Source: Rickettsiales bacterium
Lineage (GTDB): Bacteria > Pseudomonadota > Alphaproteobacteria > Rs-D84
Direction: 5' to 3'
Assembly: GCA_031266915.1 (NCBI GenBank)
Contig: JAISAB010000020.1
Location: 1-64,000 of the forward strand
DNA length: 64,000 nucleotides
The notes beneath the pieces are model-generated. The model was not told the origin of the DNA and did no database searches. It worked only from the letters and a program-made list of their open reading frames with translations. The position numbers and the translations under genes are program-made. Positions 1 to 8,195 of this stretch are shown piece after piece. Each line of letters opens with the position of its first letter. Position 1 is the first letter of the stretch.

Positions 1-936
1 GATACTCAACGTGATAAGGTGAATGAGTGGTATGGTTCGACCCTGTATTCGCGTCTGAACGATAAAACTAATGGGAAAATCTTGTTGATCATGCAGCGTC
101 TGCACCAAGATGATTTGACGGGACATCTGTTGGAATCTGATGCAAAATTTGGGCTTGTGAAATTGCCTGTAATAGCGATTGAAAACGAAACATGGCCAGT
201 CAAAAATCGCATATATGGTACGATACGAACTCTGATCCGTAACAAGGATGAGTTATTGCATCCAGACCGAGAAAATTTAGATACTATATTGGACTTAAAA
301 GGTTCGCTCGGTGAGTACGCATTCGCGGGACAATATCAGCAGGAGCCGTGTCCTGCCGAGGGTGGCATAATCAAGGAAGACTGGTTGCAGTATTATGACG
401 CAAGTATTTTTACCCCACAAATGCGAGTGCGACACTTGTTTATCAGTTGGGATACTGCTAATAAATCTGGTGAAAATAATGCTTACTCGGTTGGTTGCGT
501 GATTATCATGACATGGGATTACAAATTCTATTTGGTAGATGTAATCAGAGGCAAATGGGATACGCCAGAGCTGTTTGATAAAATCACAGCGGTTTATAAC
601 GATTATAAGTATGAACAAAAAGCAGGCAATTATGTGAAGTTGTTAATCGAAGATAAAGCCAGTGGTGAATTCTTGATACCGATGCTTAATAAGGCGTATG
701 ACAGTAGAAACCGATTGATTGAAACAATACCAATCAAACCGAGTGGTGATAAAATTTCACGTGCAAAAGCCGCAAGCATCATGATTGAAAAAGGCAATAT
801 GCTGTTCCCACAACATAACGAGCCGTGGTGGTTAGATTTCAAGAGAGAATTGCTCGGGTTTCCAGGCGGTAAATACAAAGACCAAGTGGACGCAATGTCG
901 CAATGCATAAATTACGCGATGGAGCAAGTTGGATAA
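1..936 (+). CDS. Phage terminase large subunit, C-terminal part (5' end outside window)
   Basis: The frame is open from base 1, so the gene starts before the window; a GTG at 19 is internal. The product resembles the C-terminal half of phage large terminases: the end of the ATPase module ('IMQRLHQDDLTGHLLES') followed by the RNase H-like nuclease that cuts concatemeric DNA during packaging. Candidate metal-binding acidic residues lie in 'SWDTA', 'IEDKASG' and 'DQVDA', in the order expected for that nuclease. A terminator follows directly. No portal or capsid gene lies downstream; the next genes are on the other strand, so this is either the edge of a prophage or a remnant. Family assignment is firm; activity is not known. 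Confidence 0.88.
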   Translation, partial: DTQRDKVNEWYGSTLYSRLNDKTNGKILLIMQRLHQDDLTGHLLESDAKFGLVKLPVIAIENETWPVKNRIYGTIRTLIRNKDELLHPDRENLDTILDLKGSLGEYAFAGQYQQEPCPAEGGIIKEDWLQYYDASIFTPQMRVRHLFISWDTANKSGENNAYSVGCVIIMTWDYKFYLVDVIRGKWDTPELFDKITAVYNDYKYEQKAGNYVKLLIEDKASGEFLIPMLNKAYDSRNRLIETIPIKPSGDKISRAKAASIMIEKGNMLFPQHNEPWWLDFKRELLGFPGGKYKDQVDAMSQCINYAMEQVG

Positions 937-942
937 ATAATT

Positions 943-973
943 TACCCCAGGTCATACTGGGGTATTTTTTATT
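943..973 (+). terminator. Rho-independent terminator after terminase gene
   Basis: A TACCCCAG / CTGGGGTA stem with a short loop is followed by TTTTTTATT. It can also serve the convergent minus-strand lipoprotein gene. Confidence 0.75.
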
Positions 974-1526
974 GTCTGTCCTTATATGGAATCGCCTTTT
1001 CTTTTTCAGTCATGCAGTCGAAAGTAAAATAACACTTACTATCAAACATACATATTGGACTTGATATTAATGCAAAAGGAGTGAATATAGGGGAATATAT
1101 AGATAAGCAAGAGAATGGCAGTAGTGGAAGGTGTTTCTTTCTCTGCTCATCGGGAAAATCCTCGTCATATTCTTTTAACAATTTCGCATTTTTCTCATCA
1201 ATCTTCATATCGTTATCTACGGTATAATCTGGAATTGTTTTTACAGAACCGAGTGCAGAATTATATCTGTATACGCCAACTTGTTTAACGCCTTTAACAT
1301 TGTATATGGCACCGTCAACAATATCAGACTTCATGTTCTTTATTTTGAAATGTCCCAGATTGTCACGATTTTTGTAATATGCTAAAATTTCGTCATTATC
1401 AATGACCTGTAAAACCTCAATATTACCTTCGGTTTCGTCAGTAACCATAGCGGGTTTATCGGGATAGTCTGGCGCCATACAACCAGCAATAAACAATATA
1501 GATATTATAAGAAGACTATTTTTCAT
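969..1526 (-). CDS. Small lipoprotein, function unknown
   Basis: A 185-residue product with a lipoprotein signal peptide: short basic start (MKNS), hydrophobic stretch, and lipobox 'FIAGC' with Cys16. The mature part is polar with many Lys, Asp and Glu, and its C-terminal third carries a hydrophobic, Cys-containing patch ('FSCLSIYSPIFTPFAL'). I recognise no family. It lies in the AT-rich island, convergent to the terminase gene and 11 bases downstream of the next small gene on the same strand, so the two may be co-transcribed. It could be a prophage-encoded surface or exclusion lipoprotein, but that is only suggested by location. Confidence 0.6.
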   Translation of the reverse strand: MKNSLLIISILFIAGCMAPDYPDKPAMVTDETEGNIEVLQVIDNDEILAYYKNRDNLGHFKIKNMKSDIVDGAIYNVKGVKQVGVYRYNSALGSVKTIPDYTVDNDMKIDEKNAKLLKEYDEDFPDEQRKKHLPLLPFSCLSIYSPIFTPFALISSPICMFDSKCYFTFDCMTEKEKAIPYKDRQ

Positions 1527-1537
1527 TGCTCGTCCTT

Positions 1538-1789
1538 TTATTTCTTAGGCACTCTGGCCAATTTGTCTGCTTTGACAAAGATTTCACGAACGATCCACAA
1601 TCCGCCATTCGCGGTTTTCTTGTAGTCATGAGATGTGCCAACCCAAGTCCATCCCTTTTTCGGTGTTCCCGATTTTTCTTGTTTTCGCTCCGCGTCAAAA
1701 TCATCAACATACAAATAAATACTCTCTTGGATTAAGATATTGTCTTCAATTTCTGTTCTTGTGTGTAACACACCTGCTGACTTGGCCAT
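1538..1789 (-). CDS. Small hypothetical protein behind a structured leader
   Basis: An 83-residue protein. The frame opens at 1825, but the ATG at 1789 is preceded by AAAGGGAA at good spacing, and the upstream part of the frame lies inside the leader terminator hairpin, so 1789 is the better start. The sequence is soluble-looking, with a Tyr/Asp-rich acidic stretch ('YLYVDDFDAE') and 'GWTWVGTSHDYKK' near the middle. No family recognised. It is the only gene controlled by this leader RNA class that does not encode an exported Cys-rich protein, and the only one in the phage-like island. Confidence 0.6.
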   Translation of the reverse strand: MAKSAGVLHTRTEIEDNILIQESIYLYVDDFDAERKQEKSGTPKKGWTWVGTSHDYKKTANGGLWIVREIFVKADKLARVPKK

Positions 1790-1810
1790 GTTTATTCCCT
1801 TTGTTTTTAT

Positions 1811-2030
1811 TAAAAAGACCGCCAAAGGGAATTAGCGGTCGGGGAGTTTGTAAATCAGTTTGTGATTGATTCCGAGGTCTTTGGGCAAGCCCTATTATAT
1901 AACCAACGGCTCCCCGACCATAAGGACGGGGACATAACGGCGCAGAAAGCACCATTACATCAGATAACGATGCAATGCTGCACCGCACAAACTGGGCTTA
2001 CAACAGCCCCGACTCCACATCCCTGTGGAA
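1811..2030 (-). ncRNA. Structured leader RNA, family copy 1
   Basis: Read on the minus strand. A 5' hairpin (TCCACA/TGTGGA, 2014-2029) is followed by a long-range stem (TTGTAA near 1998 with TTACAA near 1850). A hairpin CCCCGtC/GgtCGGGG precedes the core GTTATATAA. A small AATCA/TGATT hairpin follows, and a GACCGC/GCGGTC hairpin with a T run (1811-1840) ends the element about 20 bases before the Shine-Dalgarno sequence of the 1538-1789 gene. The arms differ in sequence from the other five copies but keep pairing. Copy 1 is the most diverged member. Confidence 0.7.
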
Positions 2031-2039
2031 TCATTGGAA

Positions 2040-2068
2040 ATCGTACATTAGAAAGTTGATGAAATCAA
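2040..2068 (-). promoter_or_regulatory. Sigma70-like promoter of leader RNA copy 1
   Basis: On the minus strand, TTGATT (2063-2068), 17 bases, then TACGAT (2040-2045). The predicted start is just before the 5' hairpin of the RNA, as in the other copies. The -10 box is the weakest of the six. Confidence 0.55.
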
Positions 2069-2150
2069 GTTGTTTCTGTAGATAAAAGACTGGCAATAAC
2101 AGATAAAAATCTATATGCTGTTATTAAGTTAAATAAAGATTTGGTATGAA

Positions 2151-2927
2151 TTGAATAAAAAGCAGATAAAGCCGCTAGATATGCCATTTTTAGTTACAAA
2201 ATATATAAATGACAATATCCAAATCAATGTATTTGATTTGGAGGTGATTACCGATGGATTAAGGCAATTTATTGATGATAACATTTGTCAAATATGTGTT
2301 GGCGAGCACGATAATTTACAAAATATAAAGTCGGATTTGAAACGTAGACTTGATAGATGGAATAACGACAACAACAAGATAATGGGTGCAATTGCGGAAT
2401 TTTTTGCACATTTATATCTAAAACATTATGGATATAGGCAAGAGTGTTTATTCTTAAATCTTGAAGAAAACTCACTAAAAAAGGGATTTGATGGAGTATA
2501 TTCTATTGAAGAAGATTTGTGGTTTATGGAAAGTAAATCGGGCTCTGTAACTACTAATGATATAACTCATGCTTCAAAGGTACGAGACGCATTCTCTGAT
2601 GTAAAAAATAAAATAACCACTAATGTTAGTAATAATCCCTGGTTAAATGCTTATAATCATGCGAGGGTTGTAGGAACCAAGAAAAAATTACGTGATGACT
2701 TAAAACGATTATCCGATGATTTTATTAACCATAGCTATCAAACTATTGATGATAAAAACATCATACCGTGCGCTACTATATTTCTGAATGGTACTTGGCA
2801 GCAACAAAACCATAATGAAATCATACAATCTGTTAAAAATATATCAACATTGCAGGGTAAAAATATCCATATTGTTTGTATCACTCAAAACAGTTATGAA
2901 ATGTTTATGCGGTATTTGGAGTCTTAA
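2151..2927 (+). CDS. hamA: Hachiman anti-phage protein HamA (DUF1837-like nuclease)
   Basis: A 258-residue protein that fits the DUF1837/HamA family, the nuclease effector of Hachiman systems (also represented by AbpA of E. coli). Visible features are a 'GAIAE' helix motif (residues 79-83) and a PD-(D/E)xK-type core: Asp114 in 'GFDG' and Glu127-x-Lys129 in 'ESK'. In characterised systems the helicase partner holds HamA inactive until abnormal DNA is met. One base separates it from the helicase gene, indicating one transcript. The TTG at 2151 is the longest start; an in-frame ATG at 2181 is an alternative, and neither has a strong ribosome binding site. AT-rich codon use matches the partner and not the housekeeping genes. 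Confidence 0.85.
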   Translation: MNKKQIKPLDMPFLVTKYINDNIQINVFDLEVITDGLRQFIDDNICQICVGEHDNLQNIKSDLKRRLDRWNNDNNKIMGAIAEFFAHLYLKHYGYRQECLFLNLEENSLKKGFDGVYSIEEDLWFMESKSGSVTTNDITHASKVRDAFSDVKNKITTNVSNNPWLNAYNHARVVGTKKKLRDDLKRLSDDFINHSYQTIDDKNIIPCATIFLNGTWQQQNHNEIIQSVKNISTLQGKNIHIVCITQNSYEMFMRYLES

Positions 2928-2928
2928 A

Positions 2929-5364
2929 ATGAGTGATTCTATAAAAATTTCCAACCTTAAAAGTATTGAACCTATACATAATAGTATAAACAAATTGTTT
3001 CTATCTGATGTTTCTATTAGTAATGATGAAAAACAGTTTTTGTTAAGTCTCGCCATTGTTTTAGTAAATCAATATCAGAAAGATAAAAGCTATAAAACAG
3101 CTTTTGAATTTGCTTATTTTATAATTCTTAAATATTCAATTTTATTCCAAGATTGGCAACCATTATATGATTTAGCACTGAATTTTGGGTTATATCCAAT
3201 ATCAAATGCTATTATAAATAATAGCGGCATTTCACCTGATATAACAACTGAGACATTAACAGTAGCAACTGAATCTTTATTTAATAATAATGGTATTATA
3301 GAAACAAAGGAACAAAATATTTCAAGAAAAGGACTATTGTCTACAAATGAGTCTTTTATAAGTTATATAGCCCCAACATCTTTTGGAAAAAGCCAGGTTA
3401 TTATTGAGCATATTGGACAACATGTTGATTTTTATAATAAATTTTCTATTATTGTCCCAACGAAATCTTTATTAATGCAAACATATAAAAATATAAAACG
3501 AGCATTTCCGAGCCTCAGAGTTTTGATACATGATGAAATGTATAACGAAGGTGATGAAAAATTCATAGTTGTATTTACTCAAGAACGAGCATTACGACTA
3601 TTAGAAAAGCATCCAAATATATATTTTGATTGTTTATATATAGATGAGGCGCATAAACTGCTGGAAAATACAGACAGAAGTATTTTATTAACACGACTTG
3701 TAAGATTATCAAAATATAGGAACATTAATATCAAAATATTATATTTGTCGCCATTAATCAGAGATAGTAGTAACATTTCAATATCTAATCAGAATATACA
3801 GGAGTATAAAATAACTTTTAATATAAAAGTTCCTACTCTATACGAATACGCAAACAATGGCGATATTTTCATTTATAATCGTTTTTTTAATGAGTTTTAT
3901 AATGCTGAACATTTTAATAATAATTATCTACAATATATAAAAACTAAATCCACAGATAAGAATTTTATATATTTATATACTCCTATAAAAATTGAACGTT
4001 TTGCAAAAAAATTATTTGACTCTATAGAACATACGCTTATTAGCGATGAGATCACGCAGATAGTAAATAATCTTAATAAGTATGTGCATGAAGATTTTTA
4101 CGTTTCCAGATATCTAAGCAAAGGGATTATTTATATTCATGGAAAGATGCCTGACGACATAAAAGATTATCTAGAATATAAATTTAATGCTATTAGAGAA
4201 ATAAAATATTTAATTGCAAATAACGTCATATTAGAAGGTATAAACTTGCCATTTGATTCGTTATTTATAGTAGATTCTTACGGGTTAAATAAAAACTCTT
4301 TGATAAATCTGATTGGTCGTGTAAATAGGTTAAATATGGTATTTACAGATTCAATAACTGATCTATCAAAATTATTGCCATCAGTACATTTTGTTGAAAA
4401 TAATGGAGATTTTTGCACGTGCAGTATGGCAAATAAAATTAAATTATTGCAAACACCAGATTTTAATGATGATATCGATAATCCATTATTAGATAATTTT
4501 GATATAGAAAATGAAGGAGATTCAGAAAAGAGGGAAAAATGTGAAAAAATCATTAGCAATGAAGATTTAATATTTTCAGAAACGAATGACGACATACAGC
4601 TCTTAAAGCAGAATATGTTGAAACTTAGCATGAATCTTGTATACAATATATCAGATGAACTATGTAATGAAATTTTATCAAGAATTACATCATATAAAGA
4701 AAATGACGGAATATTATCTGATAAAGAAGGTATATTTGATTTATTGAGTCAAGTTTTTATAGACGATTTAGGTGCCGCGATAAGCGATAACGAATTTAGG
4801 CGTCTTGTTAATATTGAAAGTCGAAATTATTATTACAAATTAATAGTAAAACACAGAAAGAAATCACTGAAAGAGCAAATTTCGTTAACGGCCAGATATT
4901 TATATACGATAAAAAGAAATACTAATAAGCCATACTTGTATATAGGCTCTTCTTATGGCGAGTGTGATCGCAATGGTGGCCTTTTTAGTAATAATAATTG
5001 CTTTATAGACACTCGTAGAAAGAGTTACTCAGAGACCATTAACTTATCAATAATAAAGATAAAGCTTGAGGAAAATTTTATCAGTTTTACACTGAATAAA
5101 TTTTTCCAACTAATGTTAGACTATGAACTTATATCAACAGAAGTTTATAATAATTTAGTATATGGCACTAATGACCCCTTGATACTATCCTTAAGTAAAT
5201 TAGGACTAAGTTTAAATATAATAAATAAACTTATTAAAGACAATGAATTAAATAATCTATCAATTGATAGATTTGGAAATCTAGCATATAATGATCAATT
5301 TGTAACATATAAAGAAAATTCTGATGACTTTTTTAGATTTGAATTAGATAAGTTTTTGCCATAA
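2929..5364 (+). CDS. hamB: Hachiman anti-phage protein HamB (SF2 helicase)
   Basis: An 811-residue superfamily 2 helicase. Motifs seen: Walker A 'APTSFGKS' (148-155), a Ia-like 'IVPTKSLL' (175-182), DEAH box 'IDEAH' (238-242), and motif VI-like 'LIGRVNR' in the second RecA domain. About 130 residues before Walker A and about 300 after the helicase core are not recognisable, as expected for HamB. In known Hachiman systems HamB scans DNA and releases HamA. The ATG at 2929 has GGAG upstream and follows the hamA stop by one base; an ATG at 2788 in the same frame lies deep inside hamA and is unlikely. The gene is strongly AT-rich, suggesting acquisition by transfer. Confidence 0.85.
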   Translation: MSDSIKISNLKSIEPIHNSINKLFLSDVSISNDEKQFLLSLAIVLVNQYQKDKSYKTAFEFAYFIILKYSILFQDWQPLYDLALNFGLYPISNAIINNSGISPDITTETLTVATESLFNNNGIIETKEQNISRKGLLSTNESFISYIAPTSFGKSQVIIEHIGQHVDFYNKFSIIVPTKSLLMQTYKNIKRAFPSLRVLIHDEMYNEGDEKFIVVFTQERALRLLEKHPNIYFDCLYIDEAHKLLENTDRSILLTRLVRLSKYRNINIKILYLSPLIRDSSNISISNQNIQEYKITFNIKVPTLYEYANNGDIFIYNRFFNEFYNAEHFNNNYLQYIKTKSTDKNFIYLYTPIKIERFAKKLFDSIEHTLISDEITQIVNNLNKYVHEDFYVSRYLSKGIIYIHGKMPDDIKDYLEYKFNAIREIKYLIANNVILEGINLPFDSLFIVDSYGLNKNSLINLIGRVNRLNMVFTDSITDLSKLLPSVHFVENNGDFCTCSMANKIKLLQTPDFNDDIDNPLLDNFDIENEGDSEKREKCEKIISNEDLIFSETNDDIQLLKQNMLKLSMNLVYNISDELCNEILSRITSYKENDGILSDKEGIFDLLSQVFIDDLGAAISDNEFRRLVNIESRNYYYKLIVKHRKKSLKEQISLTARYLYTIKRNTNKPYLYIGSSYGECDRNGGLFSNNNCFIDTRRKSYSETINLSIIKIKLEENFISFTLNKFFQLMLDYELISTEVYNNLVYGTNDPLILSLSKLGLSLNIINKLIKDNELNNLSIDRFGNLAYNDQFVTYKENSDDFFRFELDKFLP

Positions 5365-5563
5365 TAAAACATGAATCATCCCTGATATTTAAAATAATTT
5401 CCCTGTTATCAGTTTTAGGGAATTTTTGGTGGGAATGGCGATAGTATTGGGGTGTGGTGAGGTGTTTTTGGCATTCGTGGCAAATACTTGAAAAATTCCC
5501 TGTATTTTCCCTGATATGGGTGTTATGATGGTGGAAACGAATGCGGGATTTGTGAAGAGTTGT

Positions 5564-5586
5564 TCGTGTTTTGTATGCGGCGCACC
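5564..5586 (+). repeat. 23-bp direct repeat, left copy
   Basis: A 23-base unit containing TTGTATGCGG and GCACC recurs at 6045-6067 with three mismatches. The two copies bracket the lipoprotein gene 5616-6044, the right copy starting at the base after its stop. It could be an attachment-site core or a duplication scar. The rest of 5365-5615 has no convincing gene; it contains repeated CCCTG/AGGGAA words near 5400-5420 and 5500-5515. Confidence 0.55.
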
Positions 5587-5615
5587 GTATTTTGTAAGAA
5601 CATAAAGGAAATATT

Positions 5616-6044
5616 ATGAAAAAATTTATACTATTTGGAATGATGGTTGTACTGACTGCGTGTGGCGAGCCTGATAATTCACCTGCATATGTACAAAGTG
5701 CCAAGACCGATGTTCGTAATGCCATTGTCGCAAATATTATCCAAGATACTCATTTCAAATGCTTTTCTATTCAAGATGTAGTCACTACAATTTGGACGAT
5801 GGCTTGCTTTATGGACAACGAACCAAATCCAACGCCGATTCTATTGTATGCAGTGCATGAGCTGCCGTCTGATATCAATCCGCCGTTTACATATCAACTG
5901 GTCGCGTTGAATGGCAAGGCAATCCAATACAAAGACAAGCCGGCATTTAAAATGTTTAAAATAACACGCGGCGAGGATGTTACGATGAATGTTCGCGTTT
6001 CGGAAATTATACAGTTGTATCAAGAAGCATATTTTAACAAATAG
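5616..6044 (+). CDS. Small lipoprotein, function unknown
   Basis: A 142-residue protein with a clear lipoprotein signal: MKKF start, hydrophobic core and lipobox 'LTAC' with Cys at residue 16. The mature domain is mixed alpha/beta-looking with two further Cys residues ('FKCFS' and 'MACFM') that could form a disulfide. AAAGGAAAT precedes the ATG. The gene is bracketed by an imperfect 23-bp direct repeat and followed by a terminator, so it appears to be a self-contained cassette next to hamAB. No family recognised. Confidence 0.65.
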   Translation: MKKFILFGMMVVLTACGEPDNSPAYVQSAKTDVRNAIVANIIQDTHFKCFSIQDVVTTIWTMACFMDNEPNPTPILLYAVHELPSDINPPFTYQLVALNGKAIQYKDKPAFKMFKITRGEDVTMNVRVSEIIQLYQEAYFNK

Positions 6045-6067
6045 TCGTATCTTGTATGCGGTGCACC
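6045..6067 (+). repeat. 23-bp direct repeat, right copy
   Basis: Partner of 5564-5586, beginning immediately after the lipoprotein stop codon. Confidence 0.55.
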
Positions 6068-6131
6068 AATGTTCTTTACAGCCCCGCCATCCGCTTGCGC
6101 GCTTTGCGCTGCAGCATGATTGAATCAATTT

Positions 6132-6158
6132 ATCCCGTAGCCGTGCGGGATTTTTTTA
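6132..6158 (+). terminator. Rho-independent terminator
   Basis: ATCCCG / CGGGAT stem followed by seven Ts, about 90 bases after the lipoprotein gene. Confidence 0.75.
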
Positions 6159-6243
6159 TCTCTCAACTGGGGTTAGGTTTTTTATTGACTTTTTTATTTT
6201 TTGTCCTAATATACAACAAGAGAAGCACAACAGGAAAATAAAA

Positions 6244-6636
6244 ATGGATAAAATTAATAAACTTCATGAACTTGCCGCAAAGCGACCAACTGATTTCATT
6301 TTCAAATTTCACATGAATCTTCTTACCGAAGACTTGTTGGGCAAGCAAAAGAATGATTTTTATGAAGAATTTATCGAAACGATAGTATATATTGGCGAAT
6401 ATCATAGCATAGCGTCTTTCTTTGAGAATGATAGTATCATGATTATGAAAATAATCGAAGCATTCGCGAATAAATTCGGACGGGAAGAATTCAAGGCTCA
6501 TTTGGTTGGCGCCGAAGGTTTCTCGGAAAAACAAGCCTCAGATATGATAAAGAAATCCGTCTATGTATCCAATGTCGTCAATGGCAGCGGTTTAATTTCC
6601 AAACTTGCTAGAAAAATTTTGTGCTGGAACAGGTAA
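6244..6636 (+). CDS. Hypothetical protein
   Basis: A 130-residue, mostly alpha-helical, highly charged protein without signal peptide or membrane segment. It starts MDKINKLHELAAK and contains Phe/Ile-rich helices in the middle. A weak Shine-Dalgarno-like AGGAAA precedes the ATG. I recognise no family. It is the last gene of the AT-rich island: base composition changes sharply to GC-rich at the next gene, and a terminator lies between them. Confidence 0.55.
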   Translation: MDKINKLHELAAKRPTDFIFKFHMNLLTEDLLGKQKNDFYEEFIETIVYIGEYHSIASFFENDSIMIMKIIEAFANKFGREEFKAHLVGAEGFSEKQASDMIKKSVYVSNVVNGSGLISKLARKILCWNR

Positions 6637-6661
6637 AAAAGTCAACCGAGGGTAAAAAAAT

Positions 6662-6691
6662 GCCCCGTGGGTTGATCGGGGCGTTTTTTTA
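6662..6691. terminator. Bidirectional terminator at island boundary
   Basis: GCCCCG / CGGGGC stem followed by seven Ts on the plus strand; it lies between convergent genes and overlaps the end of the peroxiredoxin gene. Confidence 0.75.
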
Positions 6692-7483
6692 TTTCTTCTT
6701 TTTCGCCGCCGGTTTTTTGGCGGGCTTTTTCGGCGCGGCCAGAGCCTTGGGCTTTACAAAGATTTTATCGAATACTTCCTGGGCGGACAATTTCTTGAAT
6801 GTCATAAACCAATCCTTGACGGTCAGCGATTTGTCTTTGCTCGCCAGGCGCTCTTTGGCCCCGGCCGCGGTTCTGGGCGCGCCTATGATAACGTCTTCGC
6901 CAGGCAGCCAATCCGCCGGCGTGCTGACGCCGAACACGTCCGAAGTCTGCAACGCCGCGACCAGGCGCTTGATTTCGGTAAAGTTGCGTCCCGCGCTCTG
7001 CGGATAATACAAGATTGTGCGGACGATTCCGGACGGGTCTATGATAAACACCGCGCGCACGGTCTTGGTGTCGGACGCGTTCGGATGCAGCATGCCGTAT
7101 TTTTTTGCCACGGTCATTTTTGTGTCGTCGATAACTGGGAACTGTATTTCCAAATTCGACCAGCTGCGGAACTCGATTTTATTCTGAATTTCGCGCATCC
7201 ATGCGATATGGCTGGTCAAGGAACCAATCGACAGTCCGATGATTTCCGTGTTCATGGCGCGGAATTCTTCCAGCATGGATTGAAAGGTCATGAATTCGGA
7301 CGTGCACACCGGGGTGAAATCCGACGGATGCGAAAACAGAATAACCCATTTGCCCTTGTAATCGTCTGGAAAGTTCACGGGGCCGTTGGTGGTCTCGGCC
7401 GTGAATTCCGGCGCCAGGTCGCCAATCAGCGGCATGGAAACCGCCGTTTCTTCGCGACATTGATAATCAAAAAAATCATGCAT
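6689..7483 (-). CDS. 1-Cys peroxiredoxin (Prx6-like) with basic tail
   Basis: A 264-residue thiol peroxidase that reduces hydrogen peroxide and organic hydroperoxides. The AhpC/TSA domain has the peroxidatic Cys60 in 'HPSDFTPVCTSEF', typical of the Prx6 branch, which lacks the usual C-terminal resolving Cys; Cys9 ('DYQC') is an extra Cys near the start. The end is a Lys/Ala/Pro-rich tail of about 25 residues ('APKKPAKKPAAKKKK'), not usual for the family. The ATG at 7483 is chosen because AAAGGAG lies at ideal spacing; the frame itself opens at 7513. The gene stands alone between a terminator and the region upstream of the IHF/HU gene. Confidence 0.92.
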   Translation of the reverse strand: MHDFFDYQCREETAVSMPLIGDLAPEFTAETTNGPVNFPDDYKGKWVILFSHPSDFTPVCTSEFMTFQSMLEEFRAMNTEIIGLSIGSLTSHIAWMREIQNKIEFRSWSNLEIQFPVIDDTKMTVAKKYGMLHPNASDTKTVRAVFIIDPSGIVRTILYYPQSAGRNFTEIKRLVAALQTSDVFGVSTPADWLPGEDVIIGAPRTAAGAKERLASKDKSLTVKDWFMTFKKLSAQEVFDKIFVKPKALAAPKKPAKKPAAKKKK

Positions 7484-7671
7484 ATTTTTCTCCTTTGCTC
7501 TGCCTATGTGCATGATACCCGCCCCAAAATATTATTACAAGGATATTTGAACGAAATCCGGCTGTTTGCGGCCTGTTTCTTTTCCTATAGAATCACAGAA
7601 AATATTTTTTACTTTACTCTTGCTAAAATGTGCTAAGATATAAATAATAAGTGATATTTGCAAAAGCGAGG

Positions 7672-7862
7672 GATGAAACCGCGCGTCGCGGGGTGCATCG
7701 ATTCCAACAAAACCAACCACTACAAAAAAGGAAAAAGAGATGAAACCGAGTGAACAAGCATTAGATTTTTTGCGTTATTAGCAAAAAATCGTACATGCGC
7801 GTCACAAGGTTGCATCGGTTCCAACAAAACCAACCACTACAAAAAAGGAAAAAGAGATGAAA
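7672..7862 (+). repeat. Duplicated leader region upstream of the IHF/HU gene
   Basis: A ~54-base segment (7692-7745), containing GCATCG, CCAACAAAACCAACCAC and the ribosome binding site AAAAAAGGAAAAAGAG followed by ATGAAAC, is repeated at 7809-7862, exactly 117 bases later, with few changes. A shorter upstream match (GCGCGTC) extends both copies. The first copy drives a 13-codon frame, the second the real gene. The rest of the gap 7484-7671 shows no gene. Confidence 0.8.
7740..7781 (+). CDS. Possible 13-residue leader peptide
   Basis: ATG after the first copy of the duplicated ribosome binding site opens MKPSEQALDFLRY and then a stop. Its last codons form the left arm of a 10-bp hairpin GATTTTTTGC / GCAAAAAATC (7764-7791). 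The arrangement could attenuate or tune the downstream IHF/HU gene, or be an inert duplication scar. Translation is not proven. Confidence 0.35.
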   Translation: MKPSEQALDFLRY

Positions 7863-8138
7863 CGTTCTGATATTATACGGTCCATACAGGTCCAATTCAA
7901 ACATATGCGCCCCGCCGACGCGGCCGCTATCCTGGATACGGTTGCGGAAACCGTGATAAATTCCGTCGTCGCCGGCGACAGAATCGAAACCCGCGGATTC
8001 GGCACGTTCCAGCCGCGCGTGCGCGCCACGAAAATCGGATACAATCCATGTACGGGCAAGCCCATGCACCTGGACGCGGGACGCACGATTCTGTTTAAAC
8101 CCTCGCGAGAGCTGACAAAGAAAATGAACGATTTCTAA
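7857..8138 (+). CDS. IHF/HU family DNA-bending protein
   Basis: A 93-residue member of the HU/IHF family, of usual length. It starts MKRSDIIRSI and has the typical beta-arm region with 'GRTILFKPSRELTKK' at the end, the IHF-beta-like C-terminal signature. The segment 'RIETRGFGTFQPRVRA' matches the conserved 'GFG.F' strand. These dimeric proteins bend DNA in nucleoid organisation, replication and recombination. The DNA-contact tip normally reads 'GRNP'; here it is 'GYNPCTGKP', with a Cys. It is preceded by a duplicated leader and followed 57 bases later by the accDA fusion. IHF-beta versus HU cannot be decided from sequence alone. Confidence 0.88.
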   Translation: MKRSDIIRSIQVQFKHMRPADAAAILDTVAETVINSVVAGDRIETRGFGTFQPRVRATKIGYNPCTGKPMHLDAGRTILFKPSRELTKKMNDF

Positions 8139-8195
8139 TCGTCGTCATCCCGGCGCGGCCGGGACGCGAATCAACAAGAACGAATGGATTAAGGA

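Noticed and set aside
5333-5725. 130-residue minus-strand frame downstream of hamB
   Set aside because: It overlaps the ends of hamB and the lipoprotein gene in antisense and has no start context; composition is not gene-like.
7764-7791. Hairpin GATTTTTTGC/GCAAAAAATC as a rho-independent terminator
   Set aside because: The stem is AT-rich and there is no T run after it; kept only as a possible regulatory hairpin.
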